Source: Rhizodiscina lignyota (Eukaryota; Ascomycota; Dothideomycetes; Aulographales; Rhizodiscinaceae). Taken from it: a stretch of 64,000 nucleotides of DNA. Every line of letters starts with the position of its first letter. Position 1 is the stretch's first letter. The stretch is taken from contig ML978137.1 in the NCBI GenBank assembly GCA_010015805.1, forward strand, positions 496,001-560,000, read 5' to 3'. Below, piece by piece: positions 31,986 to 43,619 of the stretch. The position numbers and the translations under genes were made by a program. The notes under the pieces were generated by a model. It made no database searches. It was given only the letters and a program-made list of their open reading frames with translations, and was not told the origin of the DNA.

Positions 31986-32948
31986 ATGTCTCCGCTGTAT
32001 CCAATGCATCAGAGCCAAGCGCAACAATCTCAGCCATATCGACTCAGTTCAGGACCAGAGATTAATACGTTCGGAATGGCTTACACGCCAGTCCAAGGGC
32101 AGCAACATTATCAGCCATACAACAGCTCAAGACCAGGGAGTTTCGCGATGCATGGAATGCATCAACTGCCTGGACAGCAATATTACCAGCAGCCCTTCAC
32201 TTCAACAGCGGCGAGTACAATGCTCCCGTTGCAGGGACCGTTTCAAACACAAGGGCAGCTGTACTGGCAGTCATACAACGGCCCAAGGCCAGAGGGTACC
32301 CTTTATGGTACGCATCATCAACCGCACTACACTCCAAGTGTCGCGAATACTTGGTATGGTGTGTTTCAAAACCAAGGGCAACAGCATCGTCAACCATATG
32401 CCTTAGGATTTACCGACTATGTACGCCACGAGCCTACTCCGTCGGTTCAGTATCAAGGACATTACCATCATCAGGCGGCCGTGCCCGGATTTGCCGACTA
32501 TGTGCGCCAAGAGCGTGCTCCGGCCGCCCGACCAATCCCCACCACCTCGACGCCCGCACAGCAGGCCCAAGTCGCGCGTGCAATGCCGTCGCTGGCCGCG
32601 CCGCCAGTCTGTAGGCCCTCGAGGCCCGCACGGCAGGCCCAAGAACCCGCGCTTGCAATGCCGCCACCGCCGACACCACAGATACCACCACCGTCACCGG
32701 CACCGGTGTCCGCAGCCGCCGACGATGACGATGAGGAAGTGGTGGTGGTGAAGGAGGAGGAGGAAGAGGACCCTTACGGCCCGCCGCCGCCTGGATATAT
32801 TTCGGCAATCGAGGCGGAAAAACAGCGAACCGACCATTTTTATGAGATCGAGCAAATCAATGAGAGAATGCGCGCCTACCAAAGGGGGGATCCGGGATAT
32901 GAGGACTTGCCGGGGTGGAGGGTGAGTAGAGGGATGGGACCAAATTGA
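31986..32948 (+). CDS. Gln/Tyr/Pro-rich orphan protein, prion-like N-terminus
   Basis: Single exon, 320 aa, family not recognised. Residues 1 to about 150 contain degenerate repeats around GQQHYQPYNSSRPG, GQQYYQQPF, GQLYWQSYNGPRPEG and GQQHRQPY. Then come two tandem motifs GFTDYVRHEPTPS and GFADYVRQERAPA, an Ala/Pro-rich part, a run of acidic residues (DDDDEEVVVVKEEEEE) and a charged C-terminus with NERMRAYQRGDPGYEDLPGW, which looks folded and may be the conserved part. The composition resembles prion-like or phase-separating domains. No signal peptide or membrane segment. The ATG context (AACCATGTC), TATA box and single long frame support a real gene. Confidence 0.65.
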   Translation: MSPLYPMHQSQAQQSQPYRLSSGPEINTFGMAYTPVQGQQHYQPYNSSRPGSFAMHGMHQLPGQQYYQQPFTSTAASTMLPLQGPFQTQGQLYWQSYNGPRPEGTLYGTHHQPHYTPSVANTWYGVFQNQGQQHRQPYALGFTDYVRHEPTPSVQYQGHYHHQAAVPGFADYVRQERAPAARPIPTTSTPAQQAQVARAMPSLAAPPVCRPSRPARQAQEPALAMPPPPTPQIPPPSPAPVSAAADDDDEEVVVVKEEEEEDPYGPPPPGYISAIEAEKQRTDHFYEIEQINERMRAYQRGDPGYEDLPGWRVSRGMGPN

Positions 32949-33693
32949 TTGCCGAGTCATTTTTGTTGTTGATAGCCCTCGATCAAAGCCTTTTCATCAC
33001 ATTGAGCCTGTGTCTAGACGAACTGAAGCACGATCTACCTTTGCAGGCCGGAAGTTGATGCGAACTGTTGCCGTGTCATTATTTAGCGCCGCGATCTGCA
33101 CCTTGAATGGATCAGGACAACTCCTGCAGAGGTTGTGATACGTACACCTCAACAACAACAATTTACAATCATCAACTACCCTTTCTCTGAGTCTCTGATT
33201 ACTATAGAATAACAAGTGATAGCCACGATTCAGCGCAATCGATGCCTTCTATCGGAGAAACTTCCCTTTCGTTCCATTCATCCGTGGAGAGCCATGATAA
33301 TTTCACCGCATAAAGTTCCGCAAGCGGCCTCATACCCCCTTAACGTTGAATAATCAAGGATGCCTTAAGGCTTTTCACCATTGTTCTGCAATTATCACGC
33401 CAGGGAAATCGGCTATTGCGTTATGTATTCGTCTTCTCTCGGAGTCTCGGACCATCCCTCGTCTCATTCAGTGTTTGACTTCCGCATTCCAAGTTCTCAA
33501 TATATGCACTTCTCAGTTGACGTAACCTCGGTCTTTCAAGCTGGATGTTAGTTACGCACGAGAGAACCTGCTCGTTGAGTAATCTCGAGGATGTTCACAT
33601 CATCTTGCCAGAGCATTAGGAGGATATAAGGTCGAAGGAGAATTATTGTGGGGACTCCATCAGGAAGAAGCAGATTCGTTCATATCAAGTAGT
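32949..33693. other. intergenic upstream of the NmrA-like gene
   Basis: About 0.75 kb, moderately AT-rich. No open frame with domain content and no RNA gene recognised. Confidence 0.5.
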
Positions 33694-34745
33694 ATGGCAG
33701 GGGTCAAATCATTTGTTAATGCTAGAGTGGTTGTACTTGGAGGCACTGGAGACCAAGGCCGCTCCGTTGTGAAAGGTATGTCGACATAGAGCTGTTTATG
33801 CGAACAGTGGAAGCTGAGATATGACTAGCCCTTGCAAAATCCAATGAGTTCAGAGTCTCCGTCTTGACTCGGGATCCCAATTCCGCCAAAGCTCAAGCTC
33901 TTGTCTCTGAATTCCCAAACGTCAAACTCCTGGAAGGATCGTACACCACCGAAGCAGGGCTTCGTACCGCTTTCGCTGACCAAGACGTAACCTACTTCAA
34001 CATCGATACCTTCACTGTTGGAGAGGGATTGGAGTACTTCTGGACATTCCGAGCGTACGAGATTGCGATACAGAGCGGGTTAAAGTGGTTTATTTATCCC
34101 GGTTCGCCACATCGATTCGAGGACTATGGATTTGCTGAAAAGCACCGCAACAGCCACAACGTAGTCGCATCGCGACTGTCCGATTGGCTCGCAACACAGC
34201 CTGTGGAACAGTTGCCATGGACCATCACATACGGTGGGATTTATGTGGAGATGCTGAGCAGGTTGTTGCGACCTCATAAAGAGGGCGATAAAGTCGTATT
34301 CAAGGCTCCGATGGACAATGATTCAGTGGTGCCGCTTATCCCACTAGACGCCTACGGGGAGCATATCAAATGGGCACTTCGGCATCCGAACGAAAGCATC
34401 GGAAAGCGCCTTTCGGCCGGACCGTACGAGGTCACGTATCCACAAATCGCCGATGCATTTCAGAAGGCCAGCGGCAAGAAAGCAGAATTCGCTAGTGTCA
34501 GCATCGACGATTGGATGACGAGCATCTCTCCTTTCGTTGACGTGGAGAAAAATTTCCCTCGCGGGGCCCCGGACAGTGACCCTACGACGTTCAAATTCCG
34601 CAAGTCTTTTACTGGTTGGTGGAACATGTGGAGAGACAACAGAAAGGACCCACTTAATGAAGACACGAGATGGGCAGAGGAGGACTATCCTTCAAGGCCG
34701 AACACTTTGCAGGATTGGATGATGCAAACGAAGTACTCTGTATGA
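33694..34745 (+). CDS. NmrA-like NAD(P)-binding protein
   Basis: Exons 33694-33775 and 33829-34745 give 332 aa; the intron is 53 nt, GTATGT...ACTAG. The N-terminus VVVLGGTGDQGRSVVK gives the GxxGxxG Rossmann motif, followed by FRVSVLTRDP. The middle (VKLLEGSYT, FIYPGSPHR) and later WTITYGGIYVEM match the NmrA/HSCARG group of atypical short-chain dehydrogenases. These lack the catalytic Tyr-Lys pair and sense NAD(P) redox state or regulate transcription factors, as NmrA does AreA. Some relatives act in metabolite pathways. The target here is unknown. Confidence 0.9.
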
Positions 34746-35470
34746 TCCAACGGATTCTACCCAGTGGTCTTTGAAAAGGCCATCATGTTAAAGAATCATC
34801 CCAGAACAAAAAATAGTCAACATTGATGAATGAAAGAAGAGAGCAATCTCGTGTCACTCAAGTACAGATGCCAGTACGATATTGCCTGACTCGTGTCGTT
34901 ACTCTACTAGTTAGCCTTTTGGAAAGGGGTTACAAATTTCTCCACTCCGTACGGCGATGCTCAACGAGAGTATGATATATTCACATATGAGCCCATGATC
35001 CCCAATTGCCGATTCCTGCTAGACAATTTGTCTCCGGATGTTGGAAGCACACTGGTGAAACGCAGTGATCGAGGAAAGAAGCTGTTTCTGGCCCCTTTGA
35101 AAGAGTAGGTCTATCCTTTCCAGACTACTGATCCTCAGCAGTTGAAGGCAATGTCGGCGCTGTTTGCGGACAAGCCTTCAGTTATTCTTACCATAGTTTG
35201 AAGTTCTGAGCGCTCTTTCTAGTGCAGATATAATGAAGAGAATCTAGAATCCGTTTTCATTGCTGCTGAAATTCTTAGCCGGCCTAATAGATGGGTTCTA
35301 ATAAAGAGTATGCCCAACGTTACGCACACGAAGATCTAAGCTCTGTCAGTTGATGCAGGTGGCAATGAGTATTGCGAAAAGAAGTGGATAACAGTGAATT
35401 CTGTTCCCAAGACAACATTGCTTCGAGAGCAAGTACACCATATGATACAGAGCTTTGTAATGTAGGTATT
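34746..35470. other. intergenic between the convergent NmrA-like and uS15m genes
   Basis: About 0.7 kb of 3' flanks. Nothing recognisable beyond AT-rich sequence. Confidence 0.5.
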
Positions 35471-36669
35471 CTACAATGTTATCTCACCCTTCCAAGCACC
35501 ATCAGTGATTCCCAGTGAGTCGACGCAATGCTGCCATCTCGGACCACCCTTCTCCTTCCTCCACAAATACTTCAGTAGCTTCTGCCTCCGATGAACCAGG
35601 AGCCTCAAATTTCTCTTATTCGATTTATCTCCCTTCCCCCTCGACTCCAGAAACTGACTCAGTGTGCGGATCTTCGCCGTCAGAATCGCAATCTGCACCT
35701 CTGAGCTGCCCGTGTCTGGCCCTGCGCGTAGCTTCTCATTCGCAGCACGCCTCTCTTCCGCCTTCTTCGTCTCCTCAGCTACCCACGCCGCAGGGTCGGG
35801 GTGGTGTCTGCAGATCGCTGGGAGGCTGACTGGGCGCTGTGGCAATGTCTGGTCGGTATTGTGCCGCCCGAAAGTGTCTATGGAGCGCTGGATATTGACA
35901 CGCCTTCGGTCTGCAGAGCTGGCGTTGGTGAGGCTGGCGATGCGTACGATTGCTGCAGTCGCATTGTCGTGCCGTGCTTTGTGCTCTTTTATCAACTTCG
36001 CTTCCTTCTCTGCCTCTGCAGCTTCTCGCGCTTTCCTGGCCTCTTGCTCTGCCGTGGACGCGTTGGTTACTTCACCCTCAGCAGAATCTGTCCCAGCCGT
36101 AGGCTTATTGGCGCTGAGATCTGGAACGGCTTTCAAGACCTTCTCTGGCACTGGCGCAGATAGGACATAAGACTCGTCAAGACGCTGCTCTATTTCGCTC
36201 GCTGACAGAAAGTGTTTTAGGTGTGAGCCTTTCAGCGTTTCCAGCTTCTTCCGCAGTTTAAATGCCTCCGCTGATTCTCCTTGCACAGGGACTGCAACAT
36301 CTTCTTTCCCTTCAAGCTCCTGCCCTGCCGTGTCAAAGGTTTCTAAAAATGGCGTCGTGACGCCCTTGACCGGATCACCGTACGCAGCTGCGCGCTGCTT
36401 CCTTAGGACCTCTTGTCGCGATTGGTTCGCGGCTCTTTTTGCTGCTGCTTGTGCGAGGATGTACGGATCGCGTGATCGCCTCTTCTGTTGTGCGGTCGAA
36501 GCGTGTGAGGGAGCTGTCGATGTGAAGGATCGGAAGGGGAGGACGAAAGATGTTGGAGGAGTTTGATGCGCTACTATGTGGTCAATGGGTTGGATCAATT
36601 CCTTGCGAGCCAGTATGAATTACCTTGGGAGCTCCGCAGGCACGGGAATCGTGGTATTCGCGGCGGCAT
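35471..36669 (-). CDS. MRPS28: mitochondrial small-subunit ribosomal protein uS15m
   Basis: Exons 36669-36624 and 36573-35471 give 382 aa; the intron is 50 nt. The first exon supplies the ATG and a basic start (MPPRIPRFPCLRSSQ). With FRSFTSTAPSHAS it makes a mitochondrial presequence. The S15 signature is C-terminal: DTGSSEVQIAILTAKIRTLS, then NKRNLRLLVHRRQKLLKYL, binding 15S rRNA helix 22 in the mitoribosome. A long hydrophilic region with Ala/Lys/Glu-rich helices separates the two, as in other fungal homologues, which are far longer than the about 89-aa bacterial protein. The second exon alone is open back to a TTG at 36598, but that has no ATG. Confidence 0.93.
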
Positions 36670-37244
36670 TGCTGTATGGCTCTCGAAGGAAAGTTCAAGC
36701 TCTGAGGTTCAGAAAAGTATCACCGAATTCTTGGCGCGATTTGCCGATCACGTGCCTATGGGGGAAGTGAGAGGGTTCCGGTTGCCCAGCTGGTAAGGTA
36801 TATTGCTGTGCAAATAGTCCAGAAATGTGTTTAAATATCATTGAGTACTACGAGTATGCTAAATATAGTTGATCAAAGCCAATGATCAAATACAGTGTAG
36901 TTGTTGGTCCACCCATTGCGATAGTAAAAGTACATCATCCAATCAAATCCCTGAAAAGTAGAAGAGGAACACTGCAGCATCGAGATGAACAATGCATTGT
37001 ATGGGGATTAGCATTAATTTTCGCTATAATGACAGTAAATATTCCAACACACGAATCGCCTTGTATGAACTTCCGTGCTGCGTCTAACGTCAACACATGT
37101 CCCTTTGTGTTCCCCTTTCACGGCTCACAATGAGCAACGCCTTTGGAGGTTATATCAAGGTTTGAAAGATTTCGTCATGATCTCGGTTCTAAGCTCTTAC
37201 GGTTTCCTATTTCAAGTGCCATACTCAGTCGATTCGATCCCAAG
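36670..37244. other. divergent promoter of uS15m and the zinc-ribbon orphan
   Basis: About 0.58 kb, AT-rich between 36830 and 37000. The plus-strand frame stays open upstream of 37245 to 37143, but the better start is at 37245. Confidence 0.45.
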
Positions 37245-38225
37245 ATGTCCAGGTGCCGCAACTGTGCCATGCCATTGCCGATGTCAGGGAATAATCCAAC
37301 AAAACAGGATGGCTGCGATACAATGGTTGAATCTAGTCGCAGACAGTCAAGCCATGTTCCGCAAGAAAGAACTTTTATATGTTCCTCCTGCAACACTCCG
37401 AATGTTTGGCCGGATCCGTCAGAGTCCGTTAGATCGACGGAACAGAGCAGGCAACTCCCTCCATGGAGTTATCGAGGGCTGGAACTGATCGAAAATAGGC
37501 TCCACCAAAGGATCCCGTCGTTCAACCAGGGACGGTTTCATGCACAGCCAGGCCGATGGGCTTCCGTCGGCAGCAGACCTGCATCAGGTCACCATAGCGA
37601 AGTCGAGTCTAGCGATGCTGAGAGAACCATGCCTAGACCGTTCAGTAGCCACCGAGGGCATAGAAAGGCGTTGGAAAAGAGAAGCAAGTCGAATTTAGAA
37701 AGAATCCCAGAACTGCTCGAGCTCAACGATAGCATTGTGTCGGACAAGGGTAAGTTTAGGATTCCATCGCCTCTTCGTATTCGACCACTGCCATCGCCTG
37801 TACATGGATATCCGGCTTCTGCAAAAAAATATAATGGCGGTTTGCCAGAAGGGAAAATGAATGCATCGGACGCCCAACCTTACCGGCAGGTACGTCGAAC
37901 CCAATCCACAGGATCTCTGGCACATCGACGAGAGCGTGAGCGACTTAGCATAAAAATCCCCGACGCAGCATTCGGTCACAAGAGTTTATTGGGTGTCACT
38001 CCCCCGGCAACCGGCTACGGGCTGAGATCGGCTCAAGAGGCATTGGAGCCGACAGATGGTGCGCTGTATTCTCAAGCAGTGGTGTCAGGATACATTCAAT
38101 TTCCTGCTACCGTTTGCCCGCCCTACCTGCTTAGGGTGGGTGCATCGAACAATGACGAAAAGAACAATGAGCGTGAGACAAAGACTGAGCCGGTGCGACA
38201 CCCCGTGGGAAAGGGAAGTAATTAG
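37245..38225 (+). CDS. hypothetical protein with an N-terminal zinc-ribbon-like motif
   Basis: Single exon, 326 aa from ATG 37245. The N-terminus has CRNC at residues 4-7 and FICSSCNTPNVWP about 45 residues later, a paired CxxC layout suggestive of a zinc ribbon. The rest is basic, Ser/Pro/Arg-rich and probably disordered, with many SP/RS sites (RIPSPLRIRPLPSP, RRTQSTGSLAHRRERERL). No family is recognised. The frame remains open upstream to 37143. A nuclear or RNA-associated role would fit the composition, but this is guesswork. Confidence 0.55.
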   Translation: MSRCRNCAMPLPMSGNNPTKQDGCDTMVESSRRQSSHVPQERTFICSSCNTPNVWPDPSESVRSTEQSRQLPPWSYRGLELIENRLHQRIPSFNQGRFHAQPGRWASVGSRPASGHHSEVESSDAERTMPRPFSSHRGHRKALEKRSKSNLERIPELLELNDSIVSDKGKFRIPSPLRIRPLPSPVHGYPASAKKYNGGLPEGKMNASDAQPYRQVRRTQSTGSLAHRRERERLSIKIPDAAFGHKSLLGVTPPATGYGLRSAQEALEPTDGALYSQAVVSGYIQFPATVCPPYLLRVGASNNDEKNNERETKTEPVRHPVGKGSN

Positions 38226-39128
38226 ACCAATTCGCAAGACTCGGAAAGCAGGAAGCGCAAAAGAGAAGCAGAGGAGATGACCACGGAGGAGACACAAGAG
38301 AAGGCAGACGCCTTCATGGACAGGAGCAAGCGAGTGGAGGCGAAAGGAAAACAAGTGCTCTGTCTCCAGCTGGTGGATATAAGGCGTTCAGATATGTATC
38401 CAAACTGCGCTGACTGCGGAGTTTTGGGGGGATCTAAATGTTCATGCACGAGGAAGCGCTAGGACATGCGGGAGATCAACGGCTTGCAAATCGTGCAGCC
38501 AAATATGCATATTCTAGCTACTGAAGGATTGGGCAGACGCAGAGAAATTGAAATTATTCCAAGAGGGGCTTTGATCATCGCATTGTGGCATACATGGCAG
38601 ACTTGGCAGCAGATAGGCAGAAGATACAGGAAATGATGCTGGCCGCGTCTGATGAGGTCGTTTCAAGTCGCAGCGATGGCGCCTGTAAAAGCCGCGCCGT
38701 TCCCGCGCACGCTGCCATGCTTTATCTCGCGCTAGCCGCGTTGGGCCAGGCGATAAAGGCCGGCAAATTGTGAAGGAGGATTGGCAGGCGAGCCGGCTCT
38801 TGCATGCAGATTGCAGCATCGTCATAACCATGGCAACCTCCTCTCCCGCGCGTCGCCCTTCCTCCTCTTCACTTCGTCAAACACCCACATCTCAATCTCG
38901 AGATCACGGAAGGAGGGACGCGTGGAAGTCGCGCTGGACATCATTGCGCTCGTTGACTGCCCTCGCTCAGTCAGTTCTCTGACGCTTCATTCGTTACATC
39001 GCCGCGGCGGAAAATCCAAGCACTCGCTCGTGGCGTAATTGCGCGGAGAGGCCTCAATTGGATTTTCACTGTGCCCTCACCACCTAAATCCTCCTCCTAT
39101 CGACTAATCCTTCGTTCAACTCGCCAAT
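38226..39128. other. intergenic and promoter of the GH72 gene
   Basis: About 0.9 kb. Short open frames at 38277-38462 and 38585-38773 have no domain. The final 100 bp before the GH72 ATG are pyrimidine-rich (CCTCACCACC, ATCCTCCTCC), as common for strongly expressed fungal genes. Confidence 0.5.
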
Positions 39129-40481
39129 ATGCGCATTTCGACTGTCATCGGCGTCGCTGCCGGCCTGGCTGCTGGTGTCAGTGCCCTGCCGACAATCGAA
39201 GTTAAAGGCGCGAAGCTCTTCACGAGCGATGGCGACCAGTACTTCATCAAGGGTCAGTGTTGTTCCAACTATCCTCTTGAATGAAGCTTTATTAAACATA
39301 GTCCTGCAGGCATCGCGTATCAACTCACGCCTGACGATCCGCTCCTCGACGATGAGCAATGTCAACGCGACGCCAAACTCATGTCGACCATTGGCACGAA
39401 TGCCATCCGTGTTTACCATGTCAATGGTCACCAAGACCACTCCGCGTGCATGAAGACCTTCGCAGACAACGGAATCTATCTCTGGGTGGACCTGGACACA
39501 TTCTCTACGCAGATTGATCAAGAAGCTCCACACTGGAACGAGACCCAGCTGTCCGCGTTCCAAGAGGTCATGGACGAGTTCCAGCAGTATGACAACACGG
39601 CAGGTTTCTTCGTGGGCAACGAAGTGCTCACTACTGGCAACGGCTCTGTCGCCGCGCCATACGTCAAAGCTGCTGCTCGCGATACCAAGGCGTACCGTGA
39701 CGCGAAGCATTATCGCAAGATCCCAATTGGCTACTCCGCCGCGGATATTCCATCCCTGCGCCCAATGCTGCAGAACTACCTCGCCTGCGGCAGCAATGAA
39801 TCCGAAGCTCTAGACTTCTTCTCGCTAAACGCTTACGAGTGGTGTGGCCAGTCCTCGTACTCGGTCTCTGGATACGACATGCTCGAGAAGAACGTCACGG
39901 ACTACAACATCCCAATCTTCCTTTCCGAAACTGGCTGCAACAAGCCACCTCCACGCACGTTCGATGACCAGGCTGCCATTTTCGGGCAGATGGCCGACCA
40001 TTGGAGTGGTGCCATCATCTACGAATGGATTCAAGAATCCAACAACTACGGCCTCGTCAGCTACGGCCCATTTGTGGACCCTGCAAAGAACACCAACGCT
40101 CCTCCGGACGGATATACCCGCTCTGGCACGCCCACGCCAATCTCCCCAGACTTTGACAATCTCTCGAAGCAGTGGAAGACCCTCACTCCTTCTGGAGTCA
40201 AAGCGTCGGAGTATACGCCAAGCCTGACAGCACCTGCTTGCCCTGGTTACACCGCAGATGCGTGGGAGGTCAATGGTGATGTCAAGCTACCAAGTCTTGG
40301 CCAAACCTTCGACGCAGCTGTTCAAAGCAGTATCACTCATGGCACAGCAGGCGCTACTGCTGCTGCTAGCTCTTCTTCGTCGTCGGGCGGCGCTGGAATG
40401 CCGCAGATTACGATGGCTCCTGAATTGAAGGGTGCTGGCCTCGGTCTGGGTTTCCTGGCTGTGGGAATGGCACTTCTGTGA
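39129..40481 (+). CDS. GAS1: GH72 1,3-beta-glucanosyltransferase (Gas/Gel), GPI-anchored
   Basis: Exons 39129-39252 and 39310-40481 give 431 aa; the intron is 57 nt. Signal peptide (VIGVAAGLAAGVSA), then KGAKLFTSDGDQYFIKGIAY typical of GH72. The acid/base glutamate is in FFVGNEVL and the nucleophile in FLSETGC; DNAIRVYH-like and VDLDTF blocks are also present. The Ser-rich C-terminus ends in a hydrophobic GPI signal (GAGLGLGFLAVGMALL). There is no C-terminal Cys-rich CBM43 module, so it belongs to the Gel1-type subgroup. The enzyme cuts beta-1,3-glucan internally and transfers the new end to another chain, elongating wall glucan at the outer face of the plasma membrane. The symbol denotes the family, not a specific paralogue. 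Confidence 0.95.
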
Positions 40482-41561
40482 GCAAGACGGAAGATAAGTG
40501 TAAAGTTTTGCTGGCCGACATTAACGTGTCCCGATGCTTAGGATAGCTGGAATCTCTTACCTCGGTGCCGACCGACTTTTCTGAAGCAGTCTAGTTGCCG
40601 GTGACTGAAGCTTTTGGCTATAGACATTGGCAGCATACTTTACTTTCTCAAATACCTATAGCAGTAAGAAGTATTCAGCACTTCACCACTTTCAGCTTTG
40701 ATGTCAGTACAATAGATGCATAGGGTGGCGTCAGGTACGAGGGACGGGCAACATTGAGCGAGGAGTTTTAGGTGGTACACGAGGCTCTTTCTTTGCGGAC
40801 GATAATGTGTACGTGGCAAGTGATGCCGATGCCTAGACAGTAAAAACAAAGTACGTCTCGTCCATGGCCCACCATATTATACATATATTGCGCTCCCACG
40901 TGTTCGTTTGCATATACTTCGGGCATTTCCAATCTCGGCAGCACAGTGTCCTGAGTGAAACAGATGGGTCGGCAGCCAATCAATTCGACGGGAGCACCCC
41001 CACATGCATGACACGAAGGAGGGATCCTTAGGAGTCCCTTCGGCGTTGATCACCCAAGCAAATGCAGAGCACCGGACTTCTCGGCAAACGCGGGCACTTA
41101 CAATTCCCCAACCGCTGAGCGGCCACTTTCAACACAAAGAAATCACCCAGCCGGTCCATTGCGGAAGACGCAGACTCTTGCGAATCCCCACGGTAGAAAA
41201 GAGGCATAAGGTCGGCCGAGTTTAAGGCTGACGATCTGGATCAGGGTCGCACTAAATTATAATTAGGGGCGAGTTCAATCGATAGAGACGGCTCGTGCGT
41301 GTCCGGTGGCTTGACAGCTCGTGGAAATTGTACTAGCGGGTCTCCAAAAATCGCGCACGACCCTTTAACCTCCGTTTGCTGTCACCTCCCTCCTTCTTTC
41401 GTTATACCTTTCGGCACCTTCCCAGGCGCTTTTCCGCGCTCTCTCCCTTCAACTTCCTCGGTCTGTGCAACTACGGCGGAAGAGCATCTCGGGACGTTCT
41501 TTGAACCCATCAGGAAGCCAGAAACGAAACGGACAAACGCCGTTTTGCCGTCGTTCAGGAC
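40482..41561. other. intergenic between GH72 and VCX1
   Basis: About 1.1 kb. No gene is supported. The VCX1 side has a pyrimidine-rich leader (41380-41470). No RNA gene or repeat was recognised. Confidence 0.5.
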
Positions 41562-43342
41562 ATGCCTCAGAATGATGCGCTCTCTGCCAGCCACACCGAT
41601 TGCAGAGGAAACGTCAGCGTCGACTGTCCGACCGATGACGATGGCGACGACGACCCGGACCAAAGAAGCGAGGTCGGCCTACTTTCTCGAGAGCGTGCAA
41701 TGACAGCAGGCAGCTCGTCAAGCGACGAGTATCGTGGGAAATTTGGTCATCTGAATGGTACGTGCCCTCGACTCATGAATCCCATTGTAACCTTGCCTGG
41801 ACGTGATCTGAGTCTCGCGCAGATGGATTAAGAAGGGTTTCGGCCTCCAGCACCTCTATGAAGAACTGGATCCGCTCGAAGCTCCCATTGACTCAACAAG
41901 ACAAATGGTCACCGCAAAAGGACCCCGCCCCGCGGACGGGCCTGCTCTACACGATTAAGACGATTCTGTTCCAGTCGAAACTCAACGTATTACTCATCTT
42001 CGTGCCGCTCGCGTTCGCGGCCAAGTTCGCGAATTTAATCCCCATTGCCACATTTACGCTCAGCGCCTTGGCAATTATCCCCCTCACTGGACTCTTGACC
42101 TACGCCACGGAAATCGTGGCGCTCAGCCTTGGCGTCGGCCTTGGAGCTTTGCTGAACATCACGTTTGGCAATCTTGTCGAGCTGATCATCTTGATCTTCA
42201 TGCTGCAGGAGGGCCATCTGAGACTGGTACTGGCATCCCTTCTCGGTTCGATCTTCGTGAATCTGCTATTCATTTTGGGAATAGCAGTTATTGCCGGAGG
42301 CTTAAGAAATCAAGAGCAGCTCTATAGTCAAAGATTGACGCAGATGCTCGTTTATTTCATGAATTTGGGCATTCTGAGCTTGTTGATCCCGGTATGCTGA
42401 CCTTTCTGGCACGTGAACAGCGATATGATCGAATTGCTAATGTCTGCAGACCTCGCTCCATGCTTGCATCAAGAAGTCGAAGCAAGCGGATTCCGTCACT
42501 CTGGACTTCAGCCGTGGCATTGCAATCACTCTCCTACTTGTGTACGGCCTTTATCTGCACTTCATGCTTAGATCTCGCTACTCAATGTACGACGAGCTCG
42601 ACTCACGATCAGTATCATCCGATGGCGAAGCTCAACATGAAACCGCCGCCAGACCGAAGATGGCCGGAACTCGTTCACTAACGCCTTCGATCGAGATGCA
42701 ACAACTAGGCAATTCGCACGGCCGCAGTTTGAGCGAATCTCGATCTTCTTTTGTAGCGGCGGCGAGGATTCCTGTGCCGCCGGAGGAGCTGGATGAGGAA
42801 GCTGCCATTACCCGAAACGCCTCGCTAGTGCTGCTCGTCGTATCGGCATGCGTGGTGTCATTCTGCGCCGAGTTTCTTGTCGACTCTATCGAACACGTCG
42901 TCGCAAACGCACGACTCACTGAAGCTTTCCTTGGTCTTATCATTCTGCCTCTTCTTGGCAACACCGCAGAGCTCGCAACGGCAGTCACTGTTGCCGTAAA
43001 GAACAAGATGGATCTCGCTATCAACGTGACCATCGGTTCTGCGATTCAAATTACCCTTTTCATGGCCCCGACTATGGTCGCGTTGAGCTGGTTTATGGGA
43101 AAGGATTTAAGTATGCATTTTAATATATTCCAGATCATCACCTTGCTCGCAACAGTGGCGATGGTGAATGGAATGATGTTGAGCGGGAGGACTCACTATC
43201 TTCTGGGAGCACTGCTGTGCTGTTGTTACATCATTATTGGGTGAGTTTGTTCTGGCTTGAGTGTGAAAGGGCCATCTGCTAATATAGTGTCAGAATTGGG
43301 GCATATGTCTTCCCGAATCAGGGTCACAGAGAAAACGCATAA
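41562..43342 (+). CDS. VCX1: vacuolar Ca2+/H+ exchanger (CAX/Vcx1)
   Basis: Exons 41562-41757, 41823-42391, 42450-43240 and 43294-43342 give 534 aa; the introns are 65, 58 and 53 nt. After a hydrophilic, acidic N-terminus the protein has the two cation-exchanger repeats, each with its alpha motif: GNLVELIILIFML in the first half and GNTAELATAVTVA in the second. An acidic and Ser-rich cytosolic loop divides the halves. About eleven membrane helices are visible. It uses the vacuolar proton gradient to remove cytosolic calcium, downstream of calcineurin signalling. The last exon adds only IGAYVFPNQGHRENA. The long N-terminus, by analogy with plant CAX and yeast Vcx1, could be autoinhibitory. Confidence 0.95.
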
Positions 43343-43619
43343 GACTGGGAAATTAATTGAACAGAATCTGACAAGGATTTCATTTGGAGTCTCTGTTACT
43401 AGTCTATAGATATATCGCACGCCAGCGATTCCAATTTCTCGGTATATAATTACGATATCGGCGACATCGAAACGGACAGGGGGCGCTATGGTATCGAAAT
43501 CGATCTCTCGGAGCAAAATCTGTGCAGGTTCATTGACAACGATGCTTGTCTCTTTTTCCTTTTACCGAACGATCACGTAGAGATGAATCGCCTACAGTCA
43601 GATCTTTAAAATTTCACCC

